Shown here one piece after another: positions 5,936 to 14,193 of a stretch of DNA of 64,000 nucleotides. The stretch spans positions 124,001-188,000 of the forward strand of contig JAMLHB010000001.1 in assembly GCA_023957375.1 (NCBI GenBank), read 5' to 3'. The notes below the pieces were generated by a model. That model made no database searches, was not told where the DNA came from, and saw only the letters and a program-made list of their open reading frames with translations. Numbering within the stretch: the stretch's first letter is position 1; every line of letters starts with the position of its first letter. The position numbers and the translations under genes were made by a program. The DNA is from Flavobacteriales bacterium. Lineage in GTDB: Bacteria > Bacteroidota > Bacteroidia > Flavobacteriales_F > PHOS-HE28.

Positions 5936-8179
5936 TCACTCGCGCACGGCCTTCCGCTTCTCCATGAAGCTCCGGATCTTGGTTCCGTCGCCGACCAGCC
6001 AGAGGATATCATTGGCTTCCAGTACCCAGGTGCCGCCTGGGTTGGTGATGCGTTGGTCGCCGCGTTCCAGGCCGGCCACCATGGCCTTGGCCACGTCCTT
6101 CAGCCCGGTGTTGTGGATACGCATGCCCACCAAGGGCGATTGCGGCGTGATGCGGAAGCGTTTCAAGCGGATGTCCTCTTTGGAGGCTTCCGCGGAATTC
6201 GTCCCGGACTGCGGCACATCCAGCGTTTGCTGCACGGCGGTGAGCTGTTCGTCCGTGCCGATCACCAGGAGGTCGTCGCCGGGCAGTAGGCGGTGGTCGC
6301 GGCCGGGCGCCGAAATGGTGTGGCCGCTGGCGCGTTCGATCAGGGCGATGTTCACTCCGTGCTTCTCACGCAGGGCCAATTCTTGCAGGCTGCGGCCGGC
6401 GGCATCGGAGTCCGGCCGGACCTGAAGCTGCGCCAGGTGCATGTCCCACGGTGCCAGGTCGGTGCGCCGGCGGCTGAGCTCGCGCTGGTTGAGGTTCAGC
6501 AGGAAGCGTTCCTCCATGCGCACATAGAAGCCGTGCAGGCGCTGCCGGAACAGGAAGGCCACCAGCGCGGTAAGCAGCAGCAGGGCCAGCAGGGCCCATC
6601 CGGTGCTGAAGAACACGCTGACCAGGATGGCGAGCACCACCACCGCCGCGCCGAGGCGTACCAGTTCCAGGATCACCAGCGGGCCGCGCCATTGCCGCTT
6701 GTTCACCCAGAGCTGCCGGTAGGCCTTCAGGCTGATGCGCCGGATGGACATGGCCCAGATGAAGGGGAGTACCAGCAGGAAGGTGGCCACACCGGCCAGC
6801 AATTGGCCGTTCATCCCGAGGAAGGTTGCGCCAAAAAGCCCTTGGAGCATCGGGCCCACACCGATCACGATGGCCATGCTCAGCACCCCGAATATCGCAA
6901 GATTGGACAGGTATGCGCGCAGCAGCACCTGCCAGGCACTGCTCTCCTTCACCTGGTCGGTCTGCCTGGAGTAGCGGTCGATCGCGGCCAACCAGCTTTT
7001 GGGCAACACGTGTTCGATCCAATTGGCAAAGCGCGGCGATAGCTTGACGAGAAAAGGCGTGGTAAAGGTGGTGATGGCCGAGACCGCCACCGCGATGGGG
7101 TACAGGAACGGACTGGTGACGCCAAGGGTGACGCCCAACGTGGCGATGATGAAGGAGAACTCCCCGATCTGCGTAAGGCTCATGCCTGCCTGGACGGACC
7201 GTTTCAGGGGTTCGCCGGCCAGCAGCGCGCCCGTTCCCGTGGTGAGCAGCTTGCCCACCACGGTCACCACCGTGATCAGCAGAATGGGGAACCAGTGCAC
7301 CACCATCATGCGGGGGTCGATGAGCATGCCCACCGAAACGAAGAAGATGGCCGCGAACAGGTCCGTGACCGGGCGCACGAGGTGCTCGATGCGCTCGGCC
7401 TGCACGGTCTCCGCCAGCAAGGAACCCATGATGAAGGCGCCGAGCGCGGCGCTGAACCCGGCTTTCACCGCCAGCATCACCATGATCAGGCAAAGCCCCA
7501 CGGCGACGATCAGCAGGGTTTCATCGGTCATCCATCGGCGGGTCCTTCTGAGGAAGGTGGGGATGAGGAAGATGCCGCCCAGGAACCACAGCACCAGGAA
7601 GAAGCCCAGCTTGCCCATCTGCCAGAGCAGGTCGCTGCCGGAGAAGTTCTGGCTTACCGCCACGGTGCTCAGCAACACCAGGATCAGGATGGCTACCAGG
7701 TCCTCCACGATCAGCACCCCGAAGACCAGCACGGCGAACTTCTGAGTCTTCACGCCCAGCTCCTCAAAGGCACGTATGATGATGGTGGTGGAGGAGACCG
7801 AGAGCAGCGCGCCCAGGAAAATGCTGTCCATGGTGCTCCAGTCCAGCAGTCGGCCGGTGCCGTAGCCCAAGGCCGCCATGCCCACGGCCTCCACCATGGA
7901 GGTGATGCCTGCCGTGCCTCCCACGGAAGCCAGTTTCTTGAAGCTGAACTCAAGGCCCAGGCTGAAGAGCAGGAAGATCACGCCCAGCTCCGACCACACC
8001 TTGATGCTGGCCTCGTCCAGCACGGTGGGGAGCAGCGGCACATGCGGCCCCACCAGCATGCCCGCAATGATGTAGCCCAGCACCACCGGTTGCTTGATCC
8101 TCTTGAAGATCAATGTGGTGACCGCGGCCACTGAGAGGGTCAGGCCAAGGTCCGTGATGAGGGCGGGGAAATGCTCCAT
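5936..8179 (-). CDS. CPA2-family cation:proton antiporter with two RCK_C domains
   Basis: This 747-residue membrane protein exchanges monovalent cations for protons. Residues 1-400 are a Na+/H+ exchanger domain with many transmembrane helices (LGYIIAGMLVGPH, LFSLGLEFSFKKL, SLTQIGEFSFIIATLG). Further hydrophobic helices follow to about 560. The cytosolic end carries two TrkA_C/RCK_C-type regulatory modules, around LLPGDDLLVIGTDEQL and RITPQSPLVGMRI. No NAD-binding TrkA_N domain is seen, unlike KefB/KefC. The length and order equal those of the next gene upstream (8306-10549), so the pair is a tandem duplication. It is likely involved in pH or K+/Na+ homeostasis. Confidence 0.88.
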   Translation of the reverse strand: MEHFPALITDLGLTLSVAAVTTLIFKRIKQPVVLGYIIAGMLVGPHVPLLPTVLDEASIKVWSELGVIFLLFSLGLEFSFKKLASVGGTAGITSMVEAVGMAALGYGTGRLLDWSTMDSIFLGALLSVSSTTIIIRAFEELGVKTQKFAVLVFGVLIVEDLVAILILVLLSTVAVSQNFSGSDLLWQMGKLGFFLVLWFLGGIFLIPTFLRRTRRWMTDETLLIVAVGLCLIMVMLAVKAGFSAALGAFIMGSLLAETVQAERIEHLVRPVTDLFAAIFFVSVGMLIDPRMMVVHWFPILLITVVTVVGKLLTTGTGALLAGEPLKRSVQAGMSLTQIGEFSFIIATLGVTLGVTSPFLYPIAVAVSAITTFTTPFLVKLSPRFANWIEHVLPKSWLAAIDRYSRQTDQVKESSAWQVLLRAYLSNLAIFGVLSMAIVIGVGPMLQGLFGATFLGMNGQLLAGVATFLLVLPFIWAMSIRRISLKAYRQLWVNKRQWRGPLVILELVRLGAAVVVLAILVSVFFSTGWALLALLLLTALVAFLFRQRLHGFYVRMEERFLLNLNQRELSRRRTDLAPWDMHLAQLQVRPDSDAAGRSLQELALREKHGVNIALIERASGHTISAPGRDHRLLPGDDLLVIGTDEQLTAVQQTLDVPQSGTNSAEASKEDIRLKRFRITPQSPLVGMRIHNTGLKDVAKAMVAGLERGDQRITNPGGTWVLEANDILWLVGDGTKIRSFMEKRKAVRE

Positions 8180-8305
8180 GATTGTGCGTTGCCAATATGC
8201 TTATCCACGTGCAAGAGGGATCAACAGGACGGAAGGCACGGAGGGCGGTGAAATTCGGGAGGTGCTACGCAGCCACACGTTCCATACGATCTGCACATGA
8301 TCGGT

Positions 8306-10549
8306 TCACTCCCGCACCGCCTTCATGTCTTCCATGAATTTCCTGATCGCAGCGCCGTTGCCCACCAGCCAGAGCACATCGCGGGAAGCGAGCGGAAGGT
8401 GGCCCTTCGGGTTCATGATGCGCATGCCCGCCCGTTCGATCCCCGCGACCATGGCGCTGGCCTTCTCGCGCAGGCCGCTATCAACGATGGTCTTGCCCAC
8501 CAAGGGCGATTGGGGCGTGATGCGGTAGCGCCGCATGCGAATATCCTCCTTGGCTAAGCCCGGCCTGGTCAGCACGGGACGCGCCCGTGCAAGCTCACGA
8601 TGCAGTTCGGCCAGTTGGGCATCGGTGCCGATCACCATCAGGTTGTCACCGGGCAGCAAGCGGTCGTCCCGGCCTGGTGCGGGCACGGTGCTGCCGTCCA
8701 AACGCTCGATCAGCGCGACCTTCACCCCGAATCGTTCCCGAAGGCCCAATTCCGCCAAACTCTCACCGGCCGAGGCCGAATCCATCGCCAGGCGCACCTG
8801 GGCCACGTGCATGTCCCAGGGGGCCAGGTCCGTGCGCCGCTGGCTCAGTTCGCGCTGGTTCAGGTTCTTGAAGAAGCGGTCCTCCAGCTGAAGGTAGAAG
8901 CGGTGCAATCGTTGGCGGAACAGCATGGTGGCCACCACCATCAGCACCAGCAAGGCGAGCAGCGACCAGCCCGTGCTGAAGAAGACGCTCACCAGGATGG
9001 CCAGTACCACCACTGCGGCTCCCAGGCGCACCAGTTCCAGCACCACCAAGGGACCGCGCATCATCCATTGGTTCAGCCACAGTTGGCGGTAGGCGTTGCG
9101 GTTGATGCGCCGCAGGCTCATGGCCCAGAGGAAGGGCAGCACCAGCAGGAATGTTGCCACGCCGGCCCAGAAATGCCCGTTCAAGCTCCAGATCCCGTCT
9201 CCGAACAGCTCATTCAGCCAAGGGCCCACCACGAAGATCATGGCTAGGCAAAGCACGGCGAAGACCACCATATTGATCACATAGGCCTTCAGCAGGCTGC
9301 GCCATGCACTGGTCTCCTTCACGTGGTCCGTCTGATGGCCATATCGTTCCAATGCATGCTTCCACCCTGCAGGAAGCACGCGCTCCAACCACTGTGCAAA
9401 TGGCTCGGAAGCCTTGATCATGTAGGGGGTGGTGAAGATGGTGACGGCCGATACCCCCACCACGATCGGATACAGGAATTTGCCCGTGACGCCCAGGCTG
9501 AGACCAAGCGTGGCGATGATGAAGGAGAACTCCCCGATCTGCGAAAGGCTCATGCCGATGCGAACAGACCGTGACAGGGGCTCGCCTGAGATCAAGGAAC
9601 CCAGCGTGGCACTGAACGATTGACCGACCACCACCACCGCTGAAAGCAAAAGCACCTGCGGAAAATGTTCCACCAGCATCCGCGGGTCCAGGATCATGCC
9701 CACGGACACGAAGAAGATGGCACCGAAGAGGTCCTTCACGGGTTTCACCAGGTGTTCGATGCGCTCCGCCTGCACCGTTTCCGCCAGGAGCGCCCCCATG
9801 ATGAACGCGCCCAGTGCCGCGCTGAAGCCCGCATGCACGGCAAATGCCACCATGCTCAGGCACAACGCCACCGCCACGATCAGCAGCGTTTCATCGTTCA
9901 TCAATTTCCGGGTGCGCTGCAGCAGCGTGGGGATGAGATAGATGCCCACGGCAAACCACAGGATGAGGAAAAAACCCAACTTGCCCAGCTCCCACAACAT
10001 CTCCGAACCGGAAAAGTGCTGGCTCACCGCCAGGGTGCTAAGCAGCACCATCAGCAGCACCGCCACCACGTCCTCGATCACCAGCACGCCCACCACGATG
10101 GTGGAGAATACTTGGGTCTTCAATCCAAGTTCGTCCAAGGCCCGCGCGATGATGGTGGTGGACGACATGGAGATGATGCCACCCAGGAACAGACTGTCCA
10201 TGGTGCCCCAGCCCAGGGCCTGCCCCACGAACCAGCCGGCCGCGAACATGAAGCCCACGGTGACCAGCGCCGTGATGCCCGCGCTGCCGCCCACTTTGAT
10301 CACCTTTTTGAAGCTGAACTCCAAGCCCAGGCTGAACAGCAGAAACACCACGCCCAACTCCGACCACACCCCGATGCTGGCATCGTCCATCACCGTGGGC
10401 GTGAAGGGCATGTGCGGCCCTACCAGCACACCGGCAATGATGTACCCCAACACCAGCGGCTGCTTGATCTTCTTGAACACCAAGGTGGTGACGGCCGCAA
10501 CGGAAAGGATCAAGCCCAGATCGGCGATCAGTGCGGGCAAATGGTTCAT
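8306..10549 (-). CDS. CPA2-family cation:proton antiporter, tandem paralogue
   Basis: This 747-residue protein is collinear with the gene at 5936-8179. It has an N-terminal exchanger domain (LGYIIAGVLVGPHMP, LFSLGLEFSFKKV, SLSQIGEFSFIIATLG), extra hydrophobic helices and two C-terminal RCK_C modules (LLPGDNLMVIGTDAQL, RITPQSPLVGKTI). It is the first gene of the pair and is divergent from accC. A TAACTTGG element (minus strand, 10560-10567) lies 10 bases before the ATG. The two copies are clearly diverged over most of their length, so the duplication is old. Ion specificity cannot be read from the sequence. Confidence 0.88.
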   Translation of the reverse strand: MNHLPALIADLGLILSVAAVTTLVFKKIKQPLVLGYIIAGVLVGPHMPFTPTVMDDASIGVWSELGVVFLLFSLGLEFSFKKVIKVGGSAGITALVTVGFMFAAGWFVGQALGWGTMDSLFLGGIISMSSTTIIARALDELGLKTQVFSTIVVGVLVIEDVVAVLLMVLLSTLAVSQHFSGSEMLWELGKLGFFLILWFAVGIYLIPTLLQRTRKLMNDETLLIVAVALCLSMVAFAVHAGFSAALGAFIMGALLAETVQAERIEHLVKPVKDLFGAIFFVSVGMILDPRMLVEHFPQVLLLSAVVVVGQSFSATLGSLISGEPLSRSVRIGMSLSQIGEFSFIIATLGLSLGVTGKFLYPIVVGVSAVTIFTTPYMIKASEPFAQWLERVLPAGWKHALERYGHQTDHVKETSAWRSLLKAYVINMVVFAVLCLAMIFVVGPWLNELFGDGIWSLNGHFWAGVATFLLVLPFLWAMSLRRINRNAYRQLWLNQWMMRGPLVVLELVRLGAAVVVLAILVSVFFSTGWSLLALLVLMVVATMLFRQRLHRFYLQLEDRFFKNLNQRELSQRRTDLAPWDMHVAQVRLAMDSASAGESLAELGLRERFGVKVALIERLDGSTVPAPGRDDRLLPGDNLMVIGTDAQLAELHRELARARPVLTRPGLAKEDIRMRRYRITPQSPLVGKTIVDSGLREKASAMVAGIERAGMRIMNPKGHLPLASRDVLWLVGNGAAIRKFMEDMKAVRE

Positions 10550-10640
10550 TGGATCGCGGCCAAGTTAATTTCAGCATCCGACGATCGGGCAATTGTCACC
10601 TTGATCGTTGCATCTTCGTGCCCGATCAAGCACGGTACAC

Positions 10641-12137
10641 ATGAAGAAGCGGAACATCGGAAAGGTCCTTATCGCCAACCGGGGCGAGATCGCCCGCCGG
10701 GTCATGCGCTCGGCCAAGGAAATGGGCATCGCCACCGTGGCCGTTTATTCCGAAGCCGACCGCAACGCCCCGTTCGTGCGTGACGCGGATGAAGCCGTGT
10801 GCATCGGCCCGCCGCCCAGCAAGGAAAGTTACCTGGTGATCGACAAGGTCGTTCAGGTGTGCAAGGAACTGAAGGTGGATGCCGTGCACCCGGGCTACGG
10901 CTTTCTGAGCGAGAACGGCGATTTCGCCGATGCCTTGGAGAAGGCCGGGGTGATCTTCATCGGTCCCTCGCCCCATGCCATGCACGTGATGGGCGACAAA
11001 TTGGCGGCCAAGGAAGCGGTGCGGAAGCACGGCGTGCCCTTGGTGCCCGGAACGGATGGCGCGGTGAGCGGGCTGGAAGAGGCCGAAAAGGTGGCGCGGA
11101 CCATCAGTTTCCCCATCCTGATCAAGGCTGCGGCCGGGGGTGGGGGCAAGGGCATGCGCATCGTGGAGCAGGAGAGCGAATTGCGCGAAGGACTGGAACG
11201 CGCCATCAGTGAGGCACAGAATGCCTTCGGGGATGGCAGTGTGTTCATCGAAAAGTTCGTGAAGGGACCCCGCCACATCGAAGTGCAGGTGCTGGCCGAC
11301 ATGCACGGCAACACGGTATACGTGTTCGAGCGCGAGTGCAGCATCCAACGCCGCTACCAAAAGGTGATCGAGGAAGCGCCCAGTGCAGTACTGACGCCGC
11401 AGTTGCGCAAACGGATCGGCGAGGCCGCGGTGAACGTGGCCAAGAGCGTGGATTACGTGGGGGCAGGCACGGTGGAGTTTCTGCTCGATGCCAGCGGTGA
11501 GTTCTACTTCATGGAGATGAACACCCGCCTGCAGGTGGAGCATCCCGTCACCGAGATGATCAGCGGGCTGGACCTGGTGAAGGAACAGATCAAGGTGGCC
11601 CAGGGCGAGCAACTCTCTTTCAAGCAGGAGGACCTAAAGATCAACGGCCACGCCATCGAGGTGCGCGTGTACGCCGAAGACCCCACGAACAATTTTCTGC
11701 CCGACATCGGCACCCTCACCACCTACCGCCCGCCCCACGGGCCCGGCGTGCGCGTGGACGACGGGTTCGAGGAGGGCATGGCCATCCCCATTCATTACGA
11801 CCCCATGATCGCCAAGCTGATCGTGCACGGGGCCACGCGCGAAGAGGCCATTGCCCGTATGGAGCGCGCCATTGATGATTATGCGATCAGCGGCGTGGAG
11901 ACCACCTTGCCTTTCTGCCGTTTTGTGATGGGCCACCCTGCCTTTCGCTCCGGCAAGTACGACACGCTCTTCGTGCGCGACCACTTCAGGCCCGAGCTGC
12001 TGGAAGGCACCGATCACGGTGAAATGGCGGCAGCTGCCTTGGTGGCCGCCGCCGTGATGGAGGAGGACCTCCGCGTGCCTGCCGGGGGAATGACCAGAGG
12101 CGGCCAACCCTCGGCCTGGTGGCTGAAGCGGCGGTAA
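10641..12137 (+). CDS. accC: Biotin carboxylase subunit (acetyl/acyl-CoA carboxylase)
   Basis: This 498-residue ATP-grasp enzyme carboxylates biotin on the carrier protein, the first half-reaction of acetyl-CoA carboxylase in fatty-acid synthesis. The N-terminus has KVLIANRGEIARRV. The ATP-binding Gly-rich loop AAAGGGGKGMRIV is near residue 165, ECSIQRRYQKVIEEAP follows, and the catalytic EMNTRLQVEHPVTEM is near 290. The start is the ATG at 10641, giving MKKRNIGKVL; the codons upstream do not look coding. No accB lies beside it, so the carrier subunit must be elsewhere. An acyl-CoA (propionyl) carboxylase role is also possible. Confidence 0.92.
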   Translation: MKKRNIGKVLIANRGEIARRVMRSAKEMGIATVAVYSEADRNAPFVRDADEAVCIGPPPSKESYLVIDKVVQVCKELKVDAVHPGYGFLSENGDFADALEKAGVIFIGPSPHAMHVMGDKLAAKEAVRKHGVPLVPGTDGAVSGLEEAEKVARTISFPILIKAAAGGGGKGMRIVEQESELREGLERAISEAQNAFGDGSVFIEKFVKGPRHIEVQVLADMHGNTVYVFERECSIQRRYQKVIEEAPSAVLTPQLRKRIGEAAVNVAKSVDYVGAGTVEFLLDASGEFYFMEMNTRLQVEHPVTEMISGLDLVKEQIKVAQGEQLSFKQEDLKINGHAIEVRVYAEDPTNNFLPDIGTLTTYRPPHGPGVRVDDGFEEGMAIPIHYDPMIAKLIVHGATREEAIARMERAIDDYAISGVETTLPFCRFVMGHPAFRSGKYDTLFVRDHFRPELLEGTDHGEMAAAALVAAAVMEEDLRVPAGGMTRGGQPSAWWLKRR

Positions 12138-12300
12138 CTCCGGTTGCTGGATGCCTTGGCCAGCGGACCGGCCATCCTGCGAAACGGTGGCGTTCAGCGG
12201 CTGAGAAACCATGTCGGTGGACGCAGGTCGAACGTCTGTCGATAAGTGGAACCACTTGCATGTTCCCGCGTTCCATGGGTACCTTCGTGGCTCACTAACA

Positions 12301-12993
12301 ATGAAACGCACTGCAGCTTGCCTTGGCCTGATGGCCATCGTGCTTGCCCCGATGGCCATGGCGCAATCAGGCGAAAGCACGGTGCGTGTGGTGGTGGAGG
12401 GCACGGACACCATACCGGTGTACTACTTGGCGCCGGTGAAGGTGGAAGCCATGCTCAGCGGCAAGGCCAGGCGGAACATGGCCCGGGCGGACCGCTTGAC
12501 CAGGTACGTGCAGAAGGTGTATCCCTATGCGCAGATCACCGCCAAGCTGTTGGACCAATATGACCACGACCTGGCCAACATCCACAAGGAAAACGACCGC
12601 GAGTTGTACCTGAAGTTGGCCGAGGTGGAGCTCAAGGCGGAGTTTGAACAGGAGGTCAAGGAGATGACCATGACCCAGGGCCGCATCTTGGTGAAGCTGA
12701 TCGATCGTGAGACCGGGCATACGAGCTACGATCTGGTGAAGCAACTGCGCGGCTCGTTCCAAGCGTGGATGTGGCAGGGCATCGCCAAGCTCTTCGGGCA
12801 GGACCTGAAGGGTGAATACGACCCGCAGGGTGACGACAAGCTGGTGGAAGCCATTGTGCGCCGGATCGAGAATGGTGAACTGGCCGTTACTCCGCGTGCC
12901 GCACGGACGGACAGGGCCTTGGCCCGCTTGGAAAAGCGCAAGGCCCGCCTGTTCCGCAAATACGGCATGGATGCAGCGGTGACGTTCAACTGA
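12301..12993 (+). CDS. DUF4294 family secreted protein
   Basis: This 230-residue protein starts with a signal peptide (MKRTAACLGLMAIVLAPMAMAQ). It then has RYVQKVYPYAQITAKLLDQY, a charged helical region and GRILVKLIDRETGHTSYD, all typical of DUF4294, a Bacteroidota family of unknown function. It is likely periplasmic or surface associated. A TACCTTCG element at 12280-12287 lies 13 bases before the ATG. The ATG at 12301 is chosen because it begins the signal peptide; frames upstream are unrelated. Confidence 0.8.
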   Translation: MKRTAACLGLMAIVLAPMAMAQSGESTVRVVVEGTDTIPVYYLAPVKVEAMLSGKARRNMARADRLTRYVQKVYPYAQITAKLLDQYDHDLANIHKENDRELYLKLAEVELKAEFEQEVKEMTMTQGRILVKLIDRETGHTSYDLVKQLRGSFQAWMWQGIAKLFGQDLKGEYDPQGDDKLVEAIVRRIENGELAVTPRAARTDRALARLEKRKARLFRKYGMDAAVTFN

Positions 12994-13068
12994 TCCCAAA
13001 CGGAACCGGCCTGTGCCTGCCTTCCGATCGATGCGGGCGGGAAACTTCTCTTCCGTTCTGAAAATCCG

Positions 13069-13290
13069 TCAAGAGGCACACGGCCCACAACCACCCGCGT
13101 GCATTTGCATCGGTGGGCACTTCACGGTGCCATAGCTGCAAAACACACAACAATCCCCAGGTTTTGGCCTGATCAACCGCCTGCATTGGCTGCACTCGTA
13201 GAAGTACTGGCATGCATCGGTGGGCATTTCCTCCTCATGCCTGTGCCCGCAATGCGGGCATGTGATCACGGAATGCCGGATTGGATCCAT
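13069..13290 (-). CDS. Small Cys-rich GDCCVFCSYG protein, probable metal binder
   Basis: This 73-residue protein has a CPHCGHRHEEEMP zinc-ribbon-like half, a second CSQC pair, and the signature GDCCVFCSYGTVKCPP. It ends in a Cys/His-rich tail (MHAGGCGPC). Small proteins with this signature are widespread; their function is not established to my knowledge, but Zn or another soft metal is the likely ligand. I chose the ATG at 13290 because related proteins begin close to the first CPHC motif. It has no close operon partner. Confidence 0.7.
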   Translation of the reverse strand: MDPIRHSVITCPHCGHRHEEEMPTDACQYFYECSQCRRLIRPKPGDCCVFCSYGTVKCPPMQMHAGGCGPCAS

Positions 13291-13355
13291 CCCTTGTTTG
13301 GCGATTCGTGCCGCTTTTGCACGATGAACAACAAAGTACCCGCAAGGGTTGGCCA

Positions 13356-13419
13356 TGCAACAGGCCGCGCCGGTTGTCGGGGCTTGGTTCGCCCTTCCTC
13401 CCGAGCGCGGCCTGTTGCA
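13356..13419. repeat. 15-bp perfect inverted repeat
   Basis: TGCAACAGGCCGCGC (13356-13370) and GCGCGGCCTGTTGCA (13405-13419) are perfect complements separated by 34 bases. It lies between two minus-strand genes, downstream of 13441-13947. No T-run follows on either strand, so it is not a canonical intrinsic terminator. It could be a processing or protein-binding site, or a small RNA hairpin. Confidence 0.65.
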
Positions 13420-13440
13420 CCGCTTGCAGTTCGCTTCTTC

Positions 13441-13947
13441 TTAGAACACCACGGTCTGCTGCCGTACCGGCACCAGGCGCTGGTCTTGAGCGATCACCAT
13501 GTTGCCGCTCACCTCGTCAAAGGTGATCGAGCCCACCGGGCCGGCGTATGCCAAACCGCCCTTGTCACCAGCCGGCTCCAGCTTTACCCCAAAGGAAATG
13601 GCTGGCTGCTTGCTGCGGGTGGCGGATTCCGGCAGGTTGTGCGTGTCCACCGATACGGTCTTGGTCAGGTGTCCGGGCTTGCGGAAGTGGATCAAGGCCA
13701 CGGCGCCGGAAGGCAGCAGCAGGTCTACCCGGCCTTCCAGGTCGGGACGGCTCCAGTCCTTGGTGCCGTTCACGTTCACTTCCACGATGATGTCGTTGGA
13801 ATAGGCTCCGTCCAGCCCCATCCAGGCGGTCAACGCCACAAGGCCTTCGGGCGCTGCCGGGGGCAGGGCGGCCGCAGGGTTGCTGAACAGAAGGCCTGCG
13901 ATGATGGCCAAGCAGAAGGTTGCAGTGTTCCGGATGTAGTTTGTCAT
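13441..13947 (-). CDS. Secreted hypothetical protein
   Basis: This 168-residue protein has an N-terminal signal peptide (MTNYIRNTATFCLAIIAGL). After that it looks like a compact beta-rich domain with EVNVNGTKDWSRPDLEGRVD and HLTKTVSVDTHNLPES. I do not recognise a family. The ATG at 13947 is preferred because it opens the signal peptide; the 54 codons upstream are not convincing. It is separated from mqo by a gap of about 250 bases (13948-14193) in which I see no gene. Confidence 0.55.
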   Translation of the reverse strand: MTNYIRNTATFCLAIIAGLLFSNPAAALPPAAPEGLVALTAWMGLDGAYSNDIIVEVNVNGTKDWSRPDLEGRVDLLLPSGAVALIHFRKPGHLTKTVSVDTHNLPESATRSKQPAISFGVKLEPAGDKGGLAYAGPVGSITFDEVSGNMVIAQDQRLVPVRQQTVVF

Positions 13948-14193
13948 GGTTGTTGGCGATGGTCCGATTGCCTCAACGCCCCTTGCTCGAAGGGGTTCGG
14001 GAAATTCGTCCAAGTTGTTGGGAGGTTCGTTGGAGAGTGGTTTTTCGGGCGGCAAACTTATCTGCGAAAGCGGCCCACCCTTCATCGGCCCACATCGCGA
14101 TATCAACAACCTTGGACACCCAAGGCCCGCCTATTGCGCGAAGGCACTTTCCACCGGCACCCGATCGGCCGGGGAATGCCACGGCTGATCGTG

